From positions 1 through 64,000 of the forward strand of contig JAFTCB010000061.1 in assembly GCA_017454905.1 (NCBI GenBank): a stretch of DNA of 64,000 bases, written 5' to 3'. The translations under genes were made by a program, and so were the position numbers. Shown one piece after another: positions 34,886-43,053 of the stretch. Under the pieces are notes generated by a model. That model saw only the letters and a program-made list of their open reading frames with translations, was not told the origin of the DNA and did no database searches. Origin of the DNA: Bacteroidales bacterium (GTDB lineage: Bacteria > Bacteroidota > Bacteroidia > Bacteroidales > UBA932). Position 1 is the stretch's first letter, and every line of letters begins with the position of its first letter.

Positions 34886-36229
34886 CTATCTGAATCTGAG
34901 CGCAACCACCCGGTCCGCGCCGGAGAACGGAGGGATCGTCAGGGTGACGGTCCCTTTTTCCTGCCGGAAGGGGACCGGGCTGCCGCCATCCAGCAGGACG
35001 GCCTCGCGGAGTTTCGGTGAGCGGGCGCCGGCAGGAAGCTCCACCGTCAGCCGGCCGGAGGCGGGCAGGACGGACGGATCCAGCAGATGCAGATAGAGGA
35101 CATTCCCTTTGCGGGTGCTTACGCCCCAGGGCTGTTCCGCGATGTCGCCGGCCTGGGTGCCGTAGATGCTTTCTCCGTTGATTTCCAGCCATTTTCCCAT
35201 TTCCGCGAGGCGCTCCAGCGCTTCGTCGGGCAGGGTACCGTCCGGCCGCGGGCCGATGTTGAGCAGCAGATTGGCGCCTTTCGCCGCCGTGCGCGCCAGA
35301 TAGCGGATCAGTTCGTCCGCAGACTTGTAGTCCCGGTCCGTGATGTTGTAGCCCCAACTGCGGTTCATCGTCTGGCAGGTCTCCAGCGGCAGGCGGGAAA
35401 TCCCTGATTCTCCCGAATAGCCGGCCGTATTCTCGCCAGGCACGTCGCGCTCGAAGATCTGGATGTCCTCGCCAGGAAAGGGATTGAGGTGGTGGTTGTT
35501 GCCGATCAGGCAGCCGGGCTGGAGGCGGTGGATCAGGGCATACTGGTCATACAAGCCCCAGATGCCCGGCTGGGCCTCGCGCGGCTGGGCATCGTGGTCC
35601 CAGACGCCGTCGAACCAGATGGCACCGACGGGACCGTATTGCGTCAGCAGTTCGGTCAGCTGCGCCAGCATGAAGGCCTGGTAGTGCTGCCAGTCACCCG
35701 CCTGGCCGTCCGGACGGCCGGTCCCCAGCCCGGTGCGGCCGCGGGGCCAATAATCCGTGCGGCCCCAGTCTACGTGGGAATAATAGAAGTGCAGGCGGAT
35801 TCCCTCTTCGCGGCAGGCTTCCGCCAGTTCGGCCAGGATGTCCCGGCCGAAGGGCGTGCCGTCCGCGGCATTGTAGGAGGAAGCGGCCGAGCGGAACAGG
35901 GAGAAGCCGTCGTGGTGGCGCGAGGTGATGGTGATGTATCGCGCGCCGCCGGCCTTGATGGCTTTCACCCAGGCACGGGCATCGAATTTCGAGGGATAGA
36001 AACTGCCGGCGAGCCGGGCATACTCGCGGTAATCGATGTTCTGGGTCTGCATCACCCATTCGCCCCGGCCGGGCTGGGCGTAGAGTCCCCAGTGGATGAA
36101 AATGCCGAAGCGGTCGGCGGCGAACTGCTCCCGGGCGGCCAGGTTCGCGGCGGAAGGCACATAACCCTCCTGGGCACGGACAGGAATCACGGAAAGAAGC
36201 AGCGCGGCAAGGATGAGGAAACGTTTCAT
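34886..36229 (-). CDS. Secreted alpha-L-fucosidase (GH29)
   Basis: 447 residues, signal peptide MKRFLILAALLLSVIPVRA. GH29 features: FGIFIHWGLYAQPG, YITITSRHHDGFSLF and the nucleophile Asp in AIWFDGVWD. It removes fucose from host or plant glycans. Start at 36229 (the frame is open further upstream, but the signal peptide fixes it). A TATCTTCG box lies only 4 bases upstream, too close for a normal leader. Confidence 0.92.
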   Translation of the reverse strand: MKRFLILAALLLSVIPVRAQEGYVPSAANLAAREQFAADRFGIFIHWGLYAQPGRGEWVMQTQNIDYREYARLAGSFYPSKFDARAWVKAIKAGGARYITITSRHHDGFSLFRSAASSYNAADGTPFGRDILAELAEACREEGIRLHFYYSHVDWGRTDYWPRGRTGLGTGRPDGQAGDWQHYQAFMLAQLTELLTQYGPVGAIWFDGVWDHDAQPREAQPGIWGLYDQYALIHRLQPGCLIGNNHHLNPFPGEDIQIFERDVPGENTAGYSGESGISRLPLETCQTMNRSWGYNITDRDYKSADELIRYLARTAAKGANLLLNIGPRPDGTLPDEALERLAEMGKWLEINGESIYGTQAGDIAEQPWGVSTRKGNVLYLHLLDPSVLPASGRLTVELPAGARSPKLREAVLLDGGSPVPFRQEKGTVTLTIPPFSGADRVVALRFR

Positions 36230-36345
36230 ATCCCGAAGATACGAAACTTCTGCCGAAATACCTTGATCGCCGGTCAGGCGATTTTTCCCTTGCATTTTTG
36301 CCGGATAATGGTCATTTTTGCAGAAACCCATAATCCGTAACGAAA

Positions 36346-36798
36346 ATGATAGCGCTTCCTCCTGTCGACCCGGCGGATTTCATCATGAAGTCCGGCGATG
36401 AACTGCAGAATTGCATCCGGGAATATTTTACCGAAATAACCCTGGAAGATGCGACCCGGGGCGAGATCCTGGACCCCAAGTATTCTCCGGAACTGCTCGG
36501 CAAACTCCAGGCGGAGTATAGGAGCAAACTGGAGCACATCTGGGAAGTCAGTCCCCTGAGTGCCTTTTCCACTTTCCAAGCGGCATACAAGATGCCGCCG
36601 CTGGAGGTGGCCGGGGACCTCGAGGTCCTGCAGAAAGCCTATGACGCAGCCGTCAAGCGCACGCTCTGGGAGAAACTCGGCAACAATTACAAGGATGTCG
36701 TGGAGTACAAAAACCTCCTCAAGAACTATTGCGAAGGTCTCCTCTGGACCATGCAGAACGACTTCGTGGATGCCGTAGCCAAAACCGCAGGCAGGTAG
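36346..36798 (+). CDS. Small cytosolic protein of unknown function
   Basis: 150 residues, no signal peptide or membrane segment, mostly helix-predicted, net acidic at the N-terminus (ALPPVDPADFIMKSGDELQN) with Trp/Tyr-rich C-terminal helices (NYCEGLLWTMQNDFVDAV). No family recognised. Divergent from GH29 and convergent with the SH3 gene. Confidence 0.68.
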   Translation: MIALPPVDPADFIMKSGDELQNCIREYFTEITLEDATRGEILDPKYSPELLGKLQAEYRSKLEHIWEVSPLSAFSTFQAAYKMPPLEVAGDLEVLQKAYDAAVKRTLWEKLGNNYKDVVEYKNLLKNYCEGLLWTMQNDFVDAVAKTAGR

Positions 36799-36807
36799 CA
36801 GATGCGA

Positions 36808-36822
36808 CCGGGGAAACCCCGG
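36808..36822. terminator. Possible short hairpin between convergent genes
   Basis: CCGGGG-AAA-CCCCGG, six base pairs, without a U-run, between stops at 36798 and 36834. Weak. Confidence 0.3.
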
Positions 36823-36833
36823 AGCGTCAGCCA

Positions 36834-37451
36834 TCAAGGACAAGTGGTCAGGGGATTGCCGCACAGCCAGCTGTGCTCAATCCAACCGGCCTGGCCATTC
36901 CAGCTGACTTTGACCCATTCTCCGTCCTCCGTCATGTCCAGCGGACGGACGGTGACATCTGCTCTGGTGATCTGGCCGGTCACGGCCGCGTCTGTACGCG
37001 GCGCCGCGCGCAGCGGCAAAACCTGCCCGTCATAGTTGCGCGTGCCGATGCCAAGTACGGAATTATGGACCCAGACGTCCTCCTCGAACTCGATGTAGTT
37101 TCCTTCAAGATCATCAGACACGATGCCGTTCAGGATCTGCCACCAGCCGTTCGTCGGGTTGCAGATCGTCAGGCTGTAGGTGCCGGGCTTCGGGATCTTT
37201 CCAACCACCTTCCCGCCCGGGGCGTTGCGGACGTTGGTCGCCGTCTTGTCGGAAATGAAGCACGCGACCACAACCGGAGCGGTGAATTCATAAGTAAACA
37301 CCCCCGGCTTGCCCTTGATCTCAGGCACAGGGACCTCTTCATAACTCCAGCGCTCGGCGATGCGGTGAACGGTCCAGGGTTTGGTGTTCTGCGCAGCGGC
37401 AGAAAGCAGCGAGACAAGCACGAGGCTTGCAGCAAATAACAATCTTTTCAT
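36834..37451 (-). CDS. Secreted protein with two SH3-like repeats
   Basis: 205 residues with a signal peptide (MKRLLFAASLVLVSLLSAAA). Two bacterial-SH3-like units are seen: TNVRNAPGGKVVGKIPKPG with NGWWQIL, and LPLRAAPRTDAAVTGQI with GEWVKVSWNGQAGWIE. Such domains bind wall peptides or metals, so a wall-associated role is plausible but unproven. An upstream ATG (37466, MKKRIMKR) is the alternative start. Confidence 0.8.
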   Translation of the reverse strand: MKRLLFAASLVLVSLLSAAAQNTKPWTVHRIAERWSYEEVPVPEIKGKPGVFTYEFTAPVVVACFISDKTATNVRNAPGGKVVGKIPKPGTYSLTICNPTNGWWQILNGIVSDDLEGNYIEFEEDVWVHNSVLGIGTRNYDGQVLPLRAAPRTDAAVTGQITRADVTVRPLDMTEDGEWVKVSWNGQAGWIEHSWLCGNPLTTCP

Positions 37452-37674
37452 AATACGTTTTTTCATTTCTTCTCTCGCTCCATCCGTTTCCTACGGCATT
37501 GCTCACGATTATTCTTCTGGGATTCCAGTACCTCCACCACGGCATCCGTCATGGATCAGGCTTGTCGGCCGGAGTCCTCTTTAAAATGCACCATACAAGA
37601 TCCGATTATCGGTCTAAAGATACACATTACCCACAATAACACCAAATGAATCAAGACATAAGGGACCATGATGC
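37452..37674. other. Intergenic stretch without a gene
   Basis: About 220 bases between the SH3 gene start and the tRNA-Val terminator. No ORF of merit and no strong hairpin beyond that terminator; I see nothing else in it. Confidence 0.5.
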
Positions 37675-37704
37675 AAAAAAAAGAGACCGACTGTCATCGG
37701 TCTC
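37675..37704 (-). terminator. Rho-independent terminator of tRNA-Val
   Basis: On the minus strand GAGACCGA pairs with TCGGTCTC (37697-37704 with 37683-37690, loop of 6) followed by eight T residues (37675-37682). It is a textbook terminator, 7 bases beyond the tRNA. Confidence 0.85.
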
Positions 37705-37711
37705 CGGGTAG

Positions 37712-37786
37712 TGAGGCTTAGCAGATTTGAACTGCTGACCTCTTGCCTGTCAAGCAAGCGCTCTGAACCAACTGAGCTAAAGCCTC
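37712..37786 (-). tRNA. tRNA-Val (anticodon GAC)
   Basis: 75 nt class I tRNA. Acceptor GAGGCTT pairs with AAGCCTC, D arm GCTC/GAGC, anticodon stem CTTGC/GCAAG with loop TTGACAG giving GAC, T loop TTCAAAT. CCA is not encoded. Confidence 0.93.
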
Positions 37787-37797
37787 GTTTGGGATTG

Positions 37798-37827
37798 CAA
37801 AGATACAACTTTTTTCAAATATACAAA
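37798..37827 (-). promoter_or_regulatory. Promoter of tRNA-Val
   Basis: TTTG (37824-37827), 18 bases, TATCTTTG (37798-37805) on the minus strand, 11 bases before the tRNA 5' end. Confidence 0.6.
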
Positions 37828-37837
37828 AAGTTTTTAT

Positions 37838-38488
37838 CTACCTCCCGGCAGAACCGTCCGGGCGGAGGGGGTATTCCTTGCTGAAGGTCAGCAGAATCTC
37901 ACGGTACCCCATCGAACCGAACAGGCGCTTGAGATGCGTCTCGGCAGAAAGCTCCGCCTGATCCAGGATCCCGGCATCGATCGCATCCGCACGCAGTCGC
38001 TGCTTCGCCTGGATGATGATCGCCACCGTCTCATCATGCGAACGATGGCCGGAAAACACCTCATAGTCAGCCGGATTGATCACCACATCCAAGACCTCCA
38101 CAGGCGGCAGGGTCAGCCGCAAGGTATCCCCCGACACCGAAAAATCCGTCCCCTCCACCTTCGTGAAATCAAAACCCGCACGCACGCGCCCCTTGCAGAT
38201 CACCACGAAATCACTGCTCCCGATAAAACGCCGCAGGCCCGAAGCCCGGTTCAACTCCCCCAGATACGAATCATCCAGATCCGTCAAAACCAACTCCTCA
38301 TAAAAACCCGCACTGGAAAGCTCCCCGATCCGGCGGACCTGCTCCACCAGCGCCGGCGTCGGATCCAGCTTCAGCCCGCGCTGCCGCTTCGGACGGAGGA
38401 AAACCAGCAGGACCAGCACGATGGCCAGCACCAGCGACACCGGCACCAGATAACGAAGCGGAATATGGATCGCAGCGTCCTTCTTCAT
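37838..38488 (-). CDS. DUF4230 membrane protein
   Basis: 216 residues: one N-terminal membrane helix (about 12-31) and a DUF4230 domain with IGELSSAGFYEELVLTDLDD and LRLTLPPVEVLDVVINPADY. Function unknown. Last gene of the GTPase unit; its ATG overlaps the upstream stop by 4 bases. It looks like a paralogue of the preceding lipoprotein, with the same order of predicted strands and a matching C-terminal MGYREILLTF-type end. Confidence 0.85.
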   Translation of the reverse strand: MKKDAAIHIPLRYLVPVSLVLAIVLVLLVFLRPKRQRGLKLDPTPALVEQVRRIGELSSAGFYEELVLTDLDDSYLGELNRASGLRRFIGSSDFVVICKGRVRAGFDFTKVEGTDFSVSGDTLRLTLPPVEVLDVVINPADYEVFSGHRSHDETVAIIIQAKQRLRADAIDAGILDQAELSAETHLKRLFGSMGYREILLTFSKEYPLRPDGSAGR

Positions 38489-39048
38489 TCGAAAGTAATC
38501 TGGATGTTCTCAAAACCCATCTGCTCCAGCATCGCATGGAAAAAATCCAGCGCGTTCGTCTCCGCCTCGGCAAGAATGCCCAACTCCGGAAGCACCCGGA
38601 CCACATCGCGCTCCCCCTGCTTGAGCAAGGCCTGGCGCTCCTGATCGCTGAACTTCTGGCGGAAACCGGTCACGTCCTCATACTCCAGGCGGATCTTCTC
38701 CGGCGGGATATTGATGGAAAAAACGGTCGCATGCGGCAGCACCATCGAAATGGAATGCCTCGATTCGTCCACGACGATCTTGTCCAGCGGCACGCGGTCC
38801 AGGTCGATACCCGCTTTGATCCGGGCGGTGCAGGAGAAAAGGATACGGCGGTTGCCGATCTTGAACCACTCCCCCTCGTCCCGCGCGCGGACAGCCTTGC
38901 GGACCGTATACTCGACCGTACCGAGCTCGCCGGTCTGGCTCAGCAGCCGGATGCGCTCCTCCACCTGCCGCGACATCGAAGGCCGGGGCGCGCAGGAAGC
39001 AAAAAGCAGCAAGCCCAGCAGGACGAAGATATGCAGGGACCCTCTCAT
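38485..39048 (-). CDS. DUF4230 lipoprotein
   Basis: 187 residues with a lipobox (LLLFASC, Cys about 19). The DUF4230 domain contains LSQTGELGTVEYTVRKAV, GNRRILFSCTARIKAGIDLD and ISMVLPHATVFSINIPPEKI, and ends MGFENIQITFE. The start at 39048 overlaps the DUF697 gene stop by 4 bases. Being lipid-anchored while its neighbour is helix-anchored, the two may form a pair across the periplasm. Confidence 0.83.
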   Translation of the reverse strand: MRGSLHIFVLLGLLLFASCAPRPSMSRQVEERIRLLSQTGELGTVEYTVRKAVRARDEGEWFKIGNRRILFSCTARIKAGIDLDRVPLDKIVVDESRHSISMVLPHATVFSINIPPEKIRLEYEDVTGFRQKFSDQERQALLKQGERDVVRVLPELGILAEAETNALDFFHAMLEQMGFENIQITFE

Positions 39049-40034
39049 GCAGCAGGATCGGCAGGGACAGGTCCGTCCGCCCCGGCATTGCCGCCATTGA
39101 TCCAGGCATCCAGCTTCTCGCCCATGGCGGACAGGCCGGCGATCGTGGTATCCTTCGACAGCACCAGGAAAGACTTGACGGCATCCAGCATCGCCTGACG
39201 GCGCACCTTGGCGCCGGCCTTGCCGGAAAGCGCCTCGGCACCCTCGCGCAGATAAGCCAGCGTGACATGCCCGATGCGCAGCGACAGCAGCGTATTGGCC
39301 GTGCCGTCCACCAGCGAACGGGTGATCGTCCCCATCAGGGGAATGTTGGAAAGCGCCTTGAGATGAAGCATTTCCGGATCGATCTCGACCTTGTCGAGCG
39401 TATCCGAAAGATAATAGCTGAACAGCGAAGTCGCCAGGATCCGGGCATACTGCTTGCCGAGCTGGCCCCAGGTGGGACGGTAACCCGAACAGCGGATCAC
39501 GTCCGCGATCATCCGGCAGTTGATCACCAACGAAGTGATGGCATCGATCCGGCCGGTCTGCGAGACCGTCGTCACCAGGAAAACGGTCTTGGCCCACTGG
39601 TTGATATGGCTCTGCGCCTTGTCGAAACGCCGGTCGAGCTCACCCTGGATGATGCCGCGCAACTCCGCCAGGTCATAGAAGCTGTCCAGCTGCCCAAGCA
39701 GTTCCGAGCGGCGCGCCGCCGCCTCATCGGCCGGCAGGTCGCCGAGATTGTCCGCCAGCGAGCGAACGAAACCCTTGAGCTCCGCACGCAGTTCGGGCGA
39801 ATCCTCCGCCGAAGCATCCATCGAAAGCTTCGGGAAAGGCTTCGAAAACAGGACACGGCAGGTCGGAATCACGACCAGCCAGACCAGCGCCGCCGCCAGC
39901 AGGCCATAGAAAACCCACGCCAGCACGGGAGATGCAGCGGAAAGCTTATCACCGATCGTGATGATATTGCCGGCCAGCAGGATCGCGACGACCAGCGTCA
40001 GCGAAACGGCGACGGTGATCAGCGGCTTTTTCAT
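39045..40034 (-). CDS. DUF697-like membrane protein
   Basis: 329 residues. Two membrane helices near the N-terminus (about 7-27 and 38-60) and a hydrophobic C-terminal half with the DUF697 pattern (TVFLVTTVSQTGRIDAITSL, GYRPTWGQLGKQYARILATS, SLVDGTANTLLSLRIGHVTL). DUF697 proteins are typical membrane partners of small or dynamin-like GTPases (YcjX/YcjF). It is coupled by ATGA overlaps to both neighbours. Confidence 0.82.
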   Translation of the reverse strand: MKKPLITVAVSLTLVVAILLAGNIITIGDKLSAASPVLAWVFYGLLAAALVWLVVIPTCRVLFSKPFPKLSMDASAEDSPELRAELKGFVRSLADNLGDLPADEAAARRSELLGQLDSFYDLAELRGIIQGELDRRFDKAQSHINQWAKTVFLVTTVSQTGRIDAITSLVINCRMIADVIRCSGYRPTWGQLGKQYARILATSLFSYYLSDTLDKVEIDPEMLHLKALSNIPLMGTITRSLVDGTANTLLSLRIGHVTLAYLREGAEALSGKAGAKVRRQAMLDAVKSFLVLSKDTTIAGLSAMGEKLDAWINGGNAGADGPVPADPAA

Positions 40035-41797
40035 ATAATGATATCTTTGAGCTGTTTGAGCAAAGCCTCCAGCGTCGTCAGCAACTGCTCCTCCTCCGGG
40101 CTGATGAGCGGCTCCAGGCAGGCAGAGAAGCGGCTGCGGATCTGTCCGATGTAATCCGCCTCCATGCGGTTGATCTCGGCCGTCAGCATCCGCTTGAGAT
40201 TCTGGATGGACCGGCTGTCCGCATCTCCGTAGAGATAACGCTCCATGTTGGCGATTGCCTCGCGGACGGACTCCGGCTTCAGCGGGAACAGGGAGGGACG
40301 CATGAAACGCTTGACCTTGTCCTCGGGGATGTTTTCCTCGCTGTGGGCCCGGACCTCCTCCAGGGGAGCGATCGGCTCCAGCGGTGTACCGAGCTGGGCG
40401 TTCACCGCCTCCACGCTCTCACGCATCCTGTCGCTGAACCGGCGGTAAAGCCGCCCGGTCAGCTTGTCGTCCACATCGAAGAGGAACGAAGCCAGGATCT
40501 CCTTCAGCAGCGCGAGGCACTCCTTGTTGGACATGGACTTGTTGACCATGGCTTTGGCCTCGTTCTTGAACGTGGCGCGGTTGGCATCCTCAGAAATGTT
40601 GTCGATGATCTCGTCGTAGTCCGCCTGCGTCAGGCCGACAGCCTTGTCCAGGCCGGCCAGATGCTCGCGGAGCGTTTCTCGGTCGCGCCGTTTGGCGTCC
40701 AGTTCCTGCGTACGCGTCCAGATCATCTTCACGAGGTCATCGCGCAACTTGTCCGTACGCTCCAGGCAGCGCTCCATCCGCTGGCCGCCGACCTGGGTCG
40801 TGATTTTCTCATAGAGACGGTCCTCCACGGCCTCGAACTCCCGGGCGGCCTGCTCCAGCTCCGCCTCGCAGCCCGGCCGGACGCGTCCGGCGAGGTAATC
40901 CGTGACCATGCCGAGATTGAGGCAGCTGACATAGTCCGGCTCGATATTGAAGCCCTTGCGCTTGATCTCTTCGTACTCGGCCTTGCTCTGGCGCTCCACC
41001 TCGGCCCGGCGGACCTCCGGATCCTGCCACCAGGTGGCATCGAAGATGTTGTGCACCAGATAAACGGGCACGGAGCCGTTGTACTCGCGCAATTTATCGA
41101 GATACTCGTTGGAGGTCACATTGAACGCCGACACGGAACTGTGCACGAACAGGATCAGGTCCACCCGCTTGGACATCGCATCGTACAGGGCGCTGGAGAG
41201 GTTGATCCGGTTGCCGTCGAAACCCGGCATGTCGGCCAGGAAGATCTTGCCGCCGTCCGTGCTCCGCAGCATCTTGCCGGCCGGCGTCGTGATGGCCGTG
41301 ATGATCGAATTGTCCTGCCGGTTGTAGGACGGGGCGATGTAGGTCTCGATGTTCTCGTCGCTGAGCGGATAGGACTCCCGCGTCAGGTGCTCGCGCAGCT
41401 CCGCCTCGTCGTCGATGACGCCGCGCAGCTTGTCGATGATCAGGTCCAGGTCCTTCTCCTTGCGGGATTCGTCCTTGGAAGAATAAATCGAGATGGTGGG
41501 CTCGTCCCCGGCCTCCAGGCCGGAAATGATGGTCGGCCGCAGGGTGCACTCGAGCTTGTCCGTGGGACTCACGTAGCGGTGCGCCAGGAGGTTGACCAGG
41601 GTGGACTTGCCGGATTTGACCGGACCCACGACCAGCATGATGAACGAGCCGTGGCGGTACTCCAGCGAGCGGCGTGCCAGGCGCTGCAGTCCGGCAGCGA
41701 TCTCCTCATCGCCGGCCAGGCGGGGAGCATAACTGTCGTACAGCTCCTTCAGCAGCGCTGAAATGGTGTCGAGTTTCTTTTCGTTGAAATCCGTCAT
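40031..41797 (-). CDS. Dynamin-like large GTPase
   Basis: 588 residues. G1/P-loop GPVKSGKST (58-66), a G2-like threonine in TLRPT (85-89), G3 DMPG (189-192) and a G4-like HNIFD (249-253). Long helical regions (about 260-400 and 490-588) form a predicted stalk. This is the architecture of bacterial dynamin-like proteins, which remodel or sense membranes; there is no obvious membrane helix of its own. It shares one base with the upstream lipoprotein stop and 4 with the DUF697 gene. A regulatory rather than fission role is also possible. Confidence 0.85.
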   Translation of the reverse strand: MTDFNEKKLDTISALLKELYDSYAPRLAGDEEIAAGLQRLARRSLEYRHGSFIMLVVGPVKSGKSTLVNLLAHRYVSPTDKLECTLRPTIISGLEAGDEPTISIYSSKDESRKEKDLDLIIDKLRGVIDDEAELREHLTRESYPLSDENIETYIAPSYNRQDNSIITAITTPAGKMLRSTDGGKIFLADMPGFDGNRINLSSALYDAMSKRVDLILFVHSSVSAFNVTSNEYLDKLREYNGSVPVYLVHNIFDATWWQDPEVRRAEVERQSKAEYEEIKRKGFNIEPDYVSCLNLGMVTDYLAGRVRPGCEAELEQAAREFEAVEDRLYEKITTQVGGQRMERCLERTDKLRDDLVKMIWTRTQELDAKRRDRETLREHLAGLDKAVGLTQADYDEIIDNISEDANRATFKNEAKAMVNKSMSNKECLALLKEILASFLFDVDDKLTGRLYRRFSDRMRESVEAVNAQLGTPLEPIAPLEEVRAHSEENIPEDKVKRFMRPSLFPLKPESVREAIANMERYLYGDADSRSIQNLKRMLTAEINRMEADYIGQIRSRFSACLEPLISPEEEQLLTTLEALLKQLKDIII

Positions 41798-42513
41798 TAA
41801 TCAGACCAATAGGAAATGGTATGATACTCATGCGTCACCGAGGTGTAGGTCTCTTTCTGGTCTTCGAAACCCTCCTCATAGGACTCGGTAACGGTAGTCA
41901 CTTCCCGCAGGGTCCAGTTGCCCTTTGCATCGAATTCGAGGTACTTGTAGGTAACCTCGGTGCTCTCGTTCAGTCCCTCGTCATAGCTGGAAAGCGTGGC
42001 CTTGGAGGGCCAGATATTGTTGCCTTCGTAAGTATAGTTCGTGGTCGTCCCCCACTCCCAGCCGGAGTAGGTCTCCGTAGCCACGCGTCCCTGGGCATCG
42101 TAGTCGTAGGTCACGCTGCAATAGCTCATGAGGTCGAAATCATCGAAATCCTCCTCGGGGATCGCCGTGTTGTCGAAGGATTTCAGGCGCCCGGAAGCAT
42201 CCCGGACGACTTCGGTATATTCGGCATACGGGCCGTTGAAGTCACCGTCGGCATCGTATGCATAGATGTTGCCGTAGTCGTCGCGCGTCACGCGCCCCTG
42301 CTCATCGAACGACAGCAGCAGCTCGTCCTGCTCCAGCCAGGGGTCTCCCTGATCCTCGTCGAGGGAATTGGAGACGGCCAGGAGGGAATAGCGGACTTCC
42401 TTGACGTCGCCCTTCAGACCGAACGTGAGGACGTCGGAATGGGTTTTGGCGGTACGGTCACAGGAGACAAGAACGGCCGCAGCCGCAAGGGAAAGAAGGA
42501 AAAATCTTTTCAT
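41797..42513 (-). CDS. Lipoprotein with YD/Rhs-like repeats
   Basis: 238 residues, lipobox LVSC (Cys about 18). The mature part carries loosely repeated beta units of YD-repeat type: SFDEQGRVTRDDYGNIYAY, VVRDASGRLKSFDN, TYDYDAQGRVATETYSG and LEFDAKGNWTLREV. Such repeats form beta shells or propeller-like surfaces. First gene of the overlapping unit leading to the GTPase, so it belongs to that transcript, but its role is not evident. Confidence 0.8.
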   Translation of the reverse strand: MKRFFLLSLAAAAVLVSCDRTAKTHSDVLTFGLKGDVKEVRYSLLAVSNSLDEDQGDPWLEQDELLLSFDEQGRVTRDDYGNIYAYDADGDFNGPYAEYTEVVRDASGRLKSFDNTAIPEEDFDDFDLMSYCSVTYDYDAQGRVATETYSGWEWGTTTNYTYEGNNIWPSKATLSSYDEGLNESTEVTYKYLEFDAKGNWTLREVTTVTESYEEGFEDQKETYTSVTHEYHTISYWSD

Positions 42514-42535
42514 AACCGGTTCGTTTTGATTCGCA

Positions 42536-42566
42536 CAAAGATAACAAATCCCGGGGATATCCTCAA
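42536..42566 (-). promoter_or_regulatory. Promoter of the GTPase unit
   Basis: TTG (42564-42566), 20 bases, TATCTTTG (42536-42543) on the minus strand, 22 bases before the lipoprotein start. Confidence 0.55.
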
Positions 42567-42576
42567 TGATGGGGAT

Positions 42577-42606
42577 TTTGTTTTCGGCAGAAATGGATTA
42601 ACTTTG
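42577..42606 (+). promoter_or_regulatory. Promoter of the HMA gene
   Basis: TTTG (42577-42580), 18 bases, TAACTTTG (42599-42606), 32 bases before the ATG. Confidence 0.6.
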
Positions 42607-42638
42607 CCTTCGCTGACAAATCATCAAACAATTACGAT

Positions 42639-43022
42639 ATGAAGAAAATCCTCCTCATCGCAGCCACGCTGCTGCTCACCGTAGCGGCCAACGCCAGAGT
42701 GGTCGAGAAGACCTTCACCGTCCGCGGTCACTGCGGCATGTGCAAGAACCGCATCGAGACGGCCGCCAAGGGCGTCGAGGGTGTGCAGGATGCCGCCTAC
42801 GACCTCCAGGCACAGAGCCTCAAGCTTACCTACGACACCAAACGGACATCCCCCAAGAAGGTCCAGAAGAGCATCGCCGCCCTCGGCTATGACGCCGGCA
42901 AGGTAAAAGCACCCCAGGAAGCTTACGACCGGCTGGAAGACTGCTGCAAGTACCGTGAGATCGAAGGGGTCAACGACCACGCCCACGGCGAAGGCGAAGG
43001 ACATCACCATCACGCCGAGTAA
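42639..43022 (+). CDS. Secreted heavy-metal-associated (HMA) domain protein with His-rich tail
   Basis: 127 residues: signal peptide (to about residue 20), an HMA fold with the metal motif GHCGMC (Cys32 and Cys35) and the remainder of the ferredoxin-like fold. After it come DCCKYREIEG and a tail DHAHGEGEGHHHHAE, both extra metal-binding features. It likely binds copper, zinc or nickel in the periplasm. Stands alone between a promoter and a strong terminator; no adjacent metal transporter. Confidence 0.9.
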   Translation: MKKILLIAATLLLTVAANARVVEKTFTVRGHCGMCKNRIETAAKGVEGVQDAAYDLQAQSLKLTYDTKRTSPKKVQKSIAALGYDAGKVKAPQEAYDRLEDCCKYREIEGVNDHAHGEGEGHHHHAE

Positions 43023-43023
43023 T

Positions 43024-43053
43024 GAAAAAAGCCGCTCTCGAGCGGCTTTTTTC
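43024..43053. terminator. Bidirectional terminator
   Basis: GAAAAAAGCCGCT (43024-43036) pairs with AGCGGCTTTTTTC (43041-43053) around CTCG, with A and T runs on both sides. It ends the HMA gene and the convergent aminotransferase gene (stop at 43052). Confidence 0.85.

Noticed and set aside
37712..37786. tRNA-Asp call for the second tRNA
   Set aside because: The anticodon loop on the coding (minus) strand is TTGACAG, giving GAC (Val); GTC appears only on the opposite strand.
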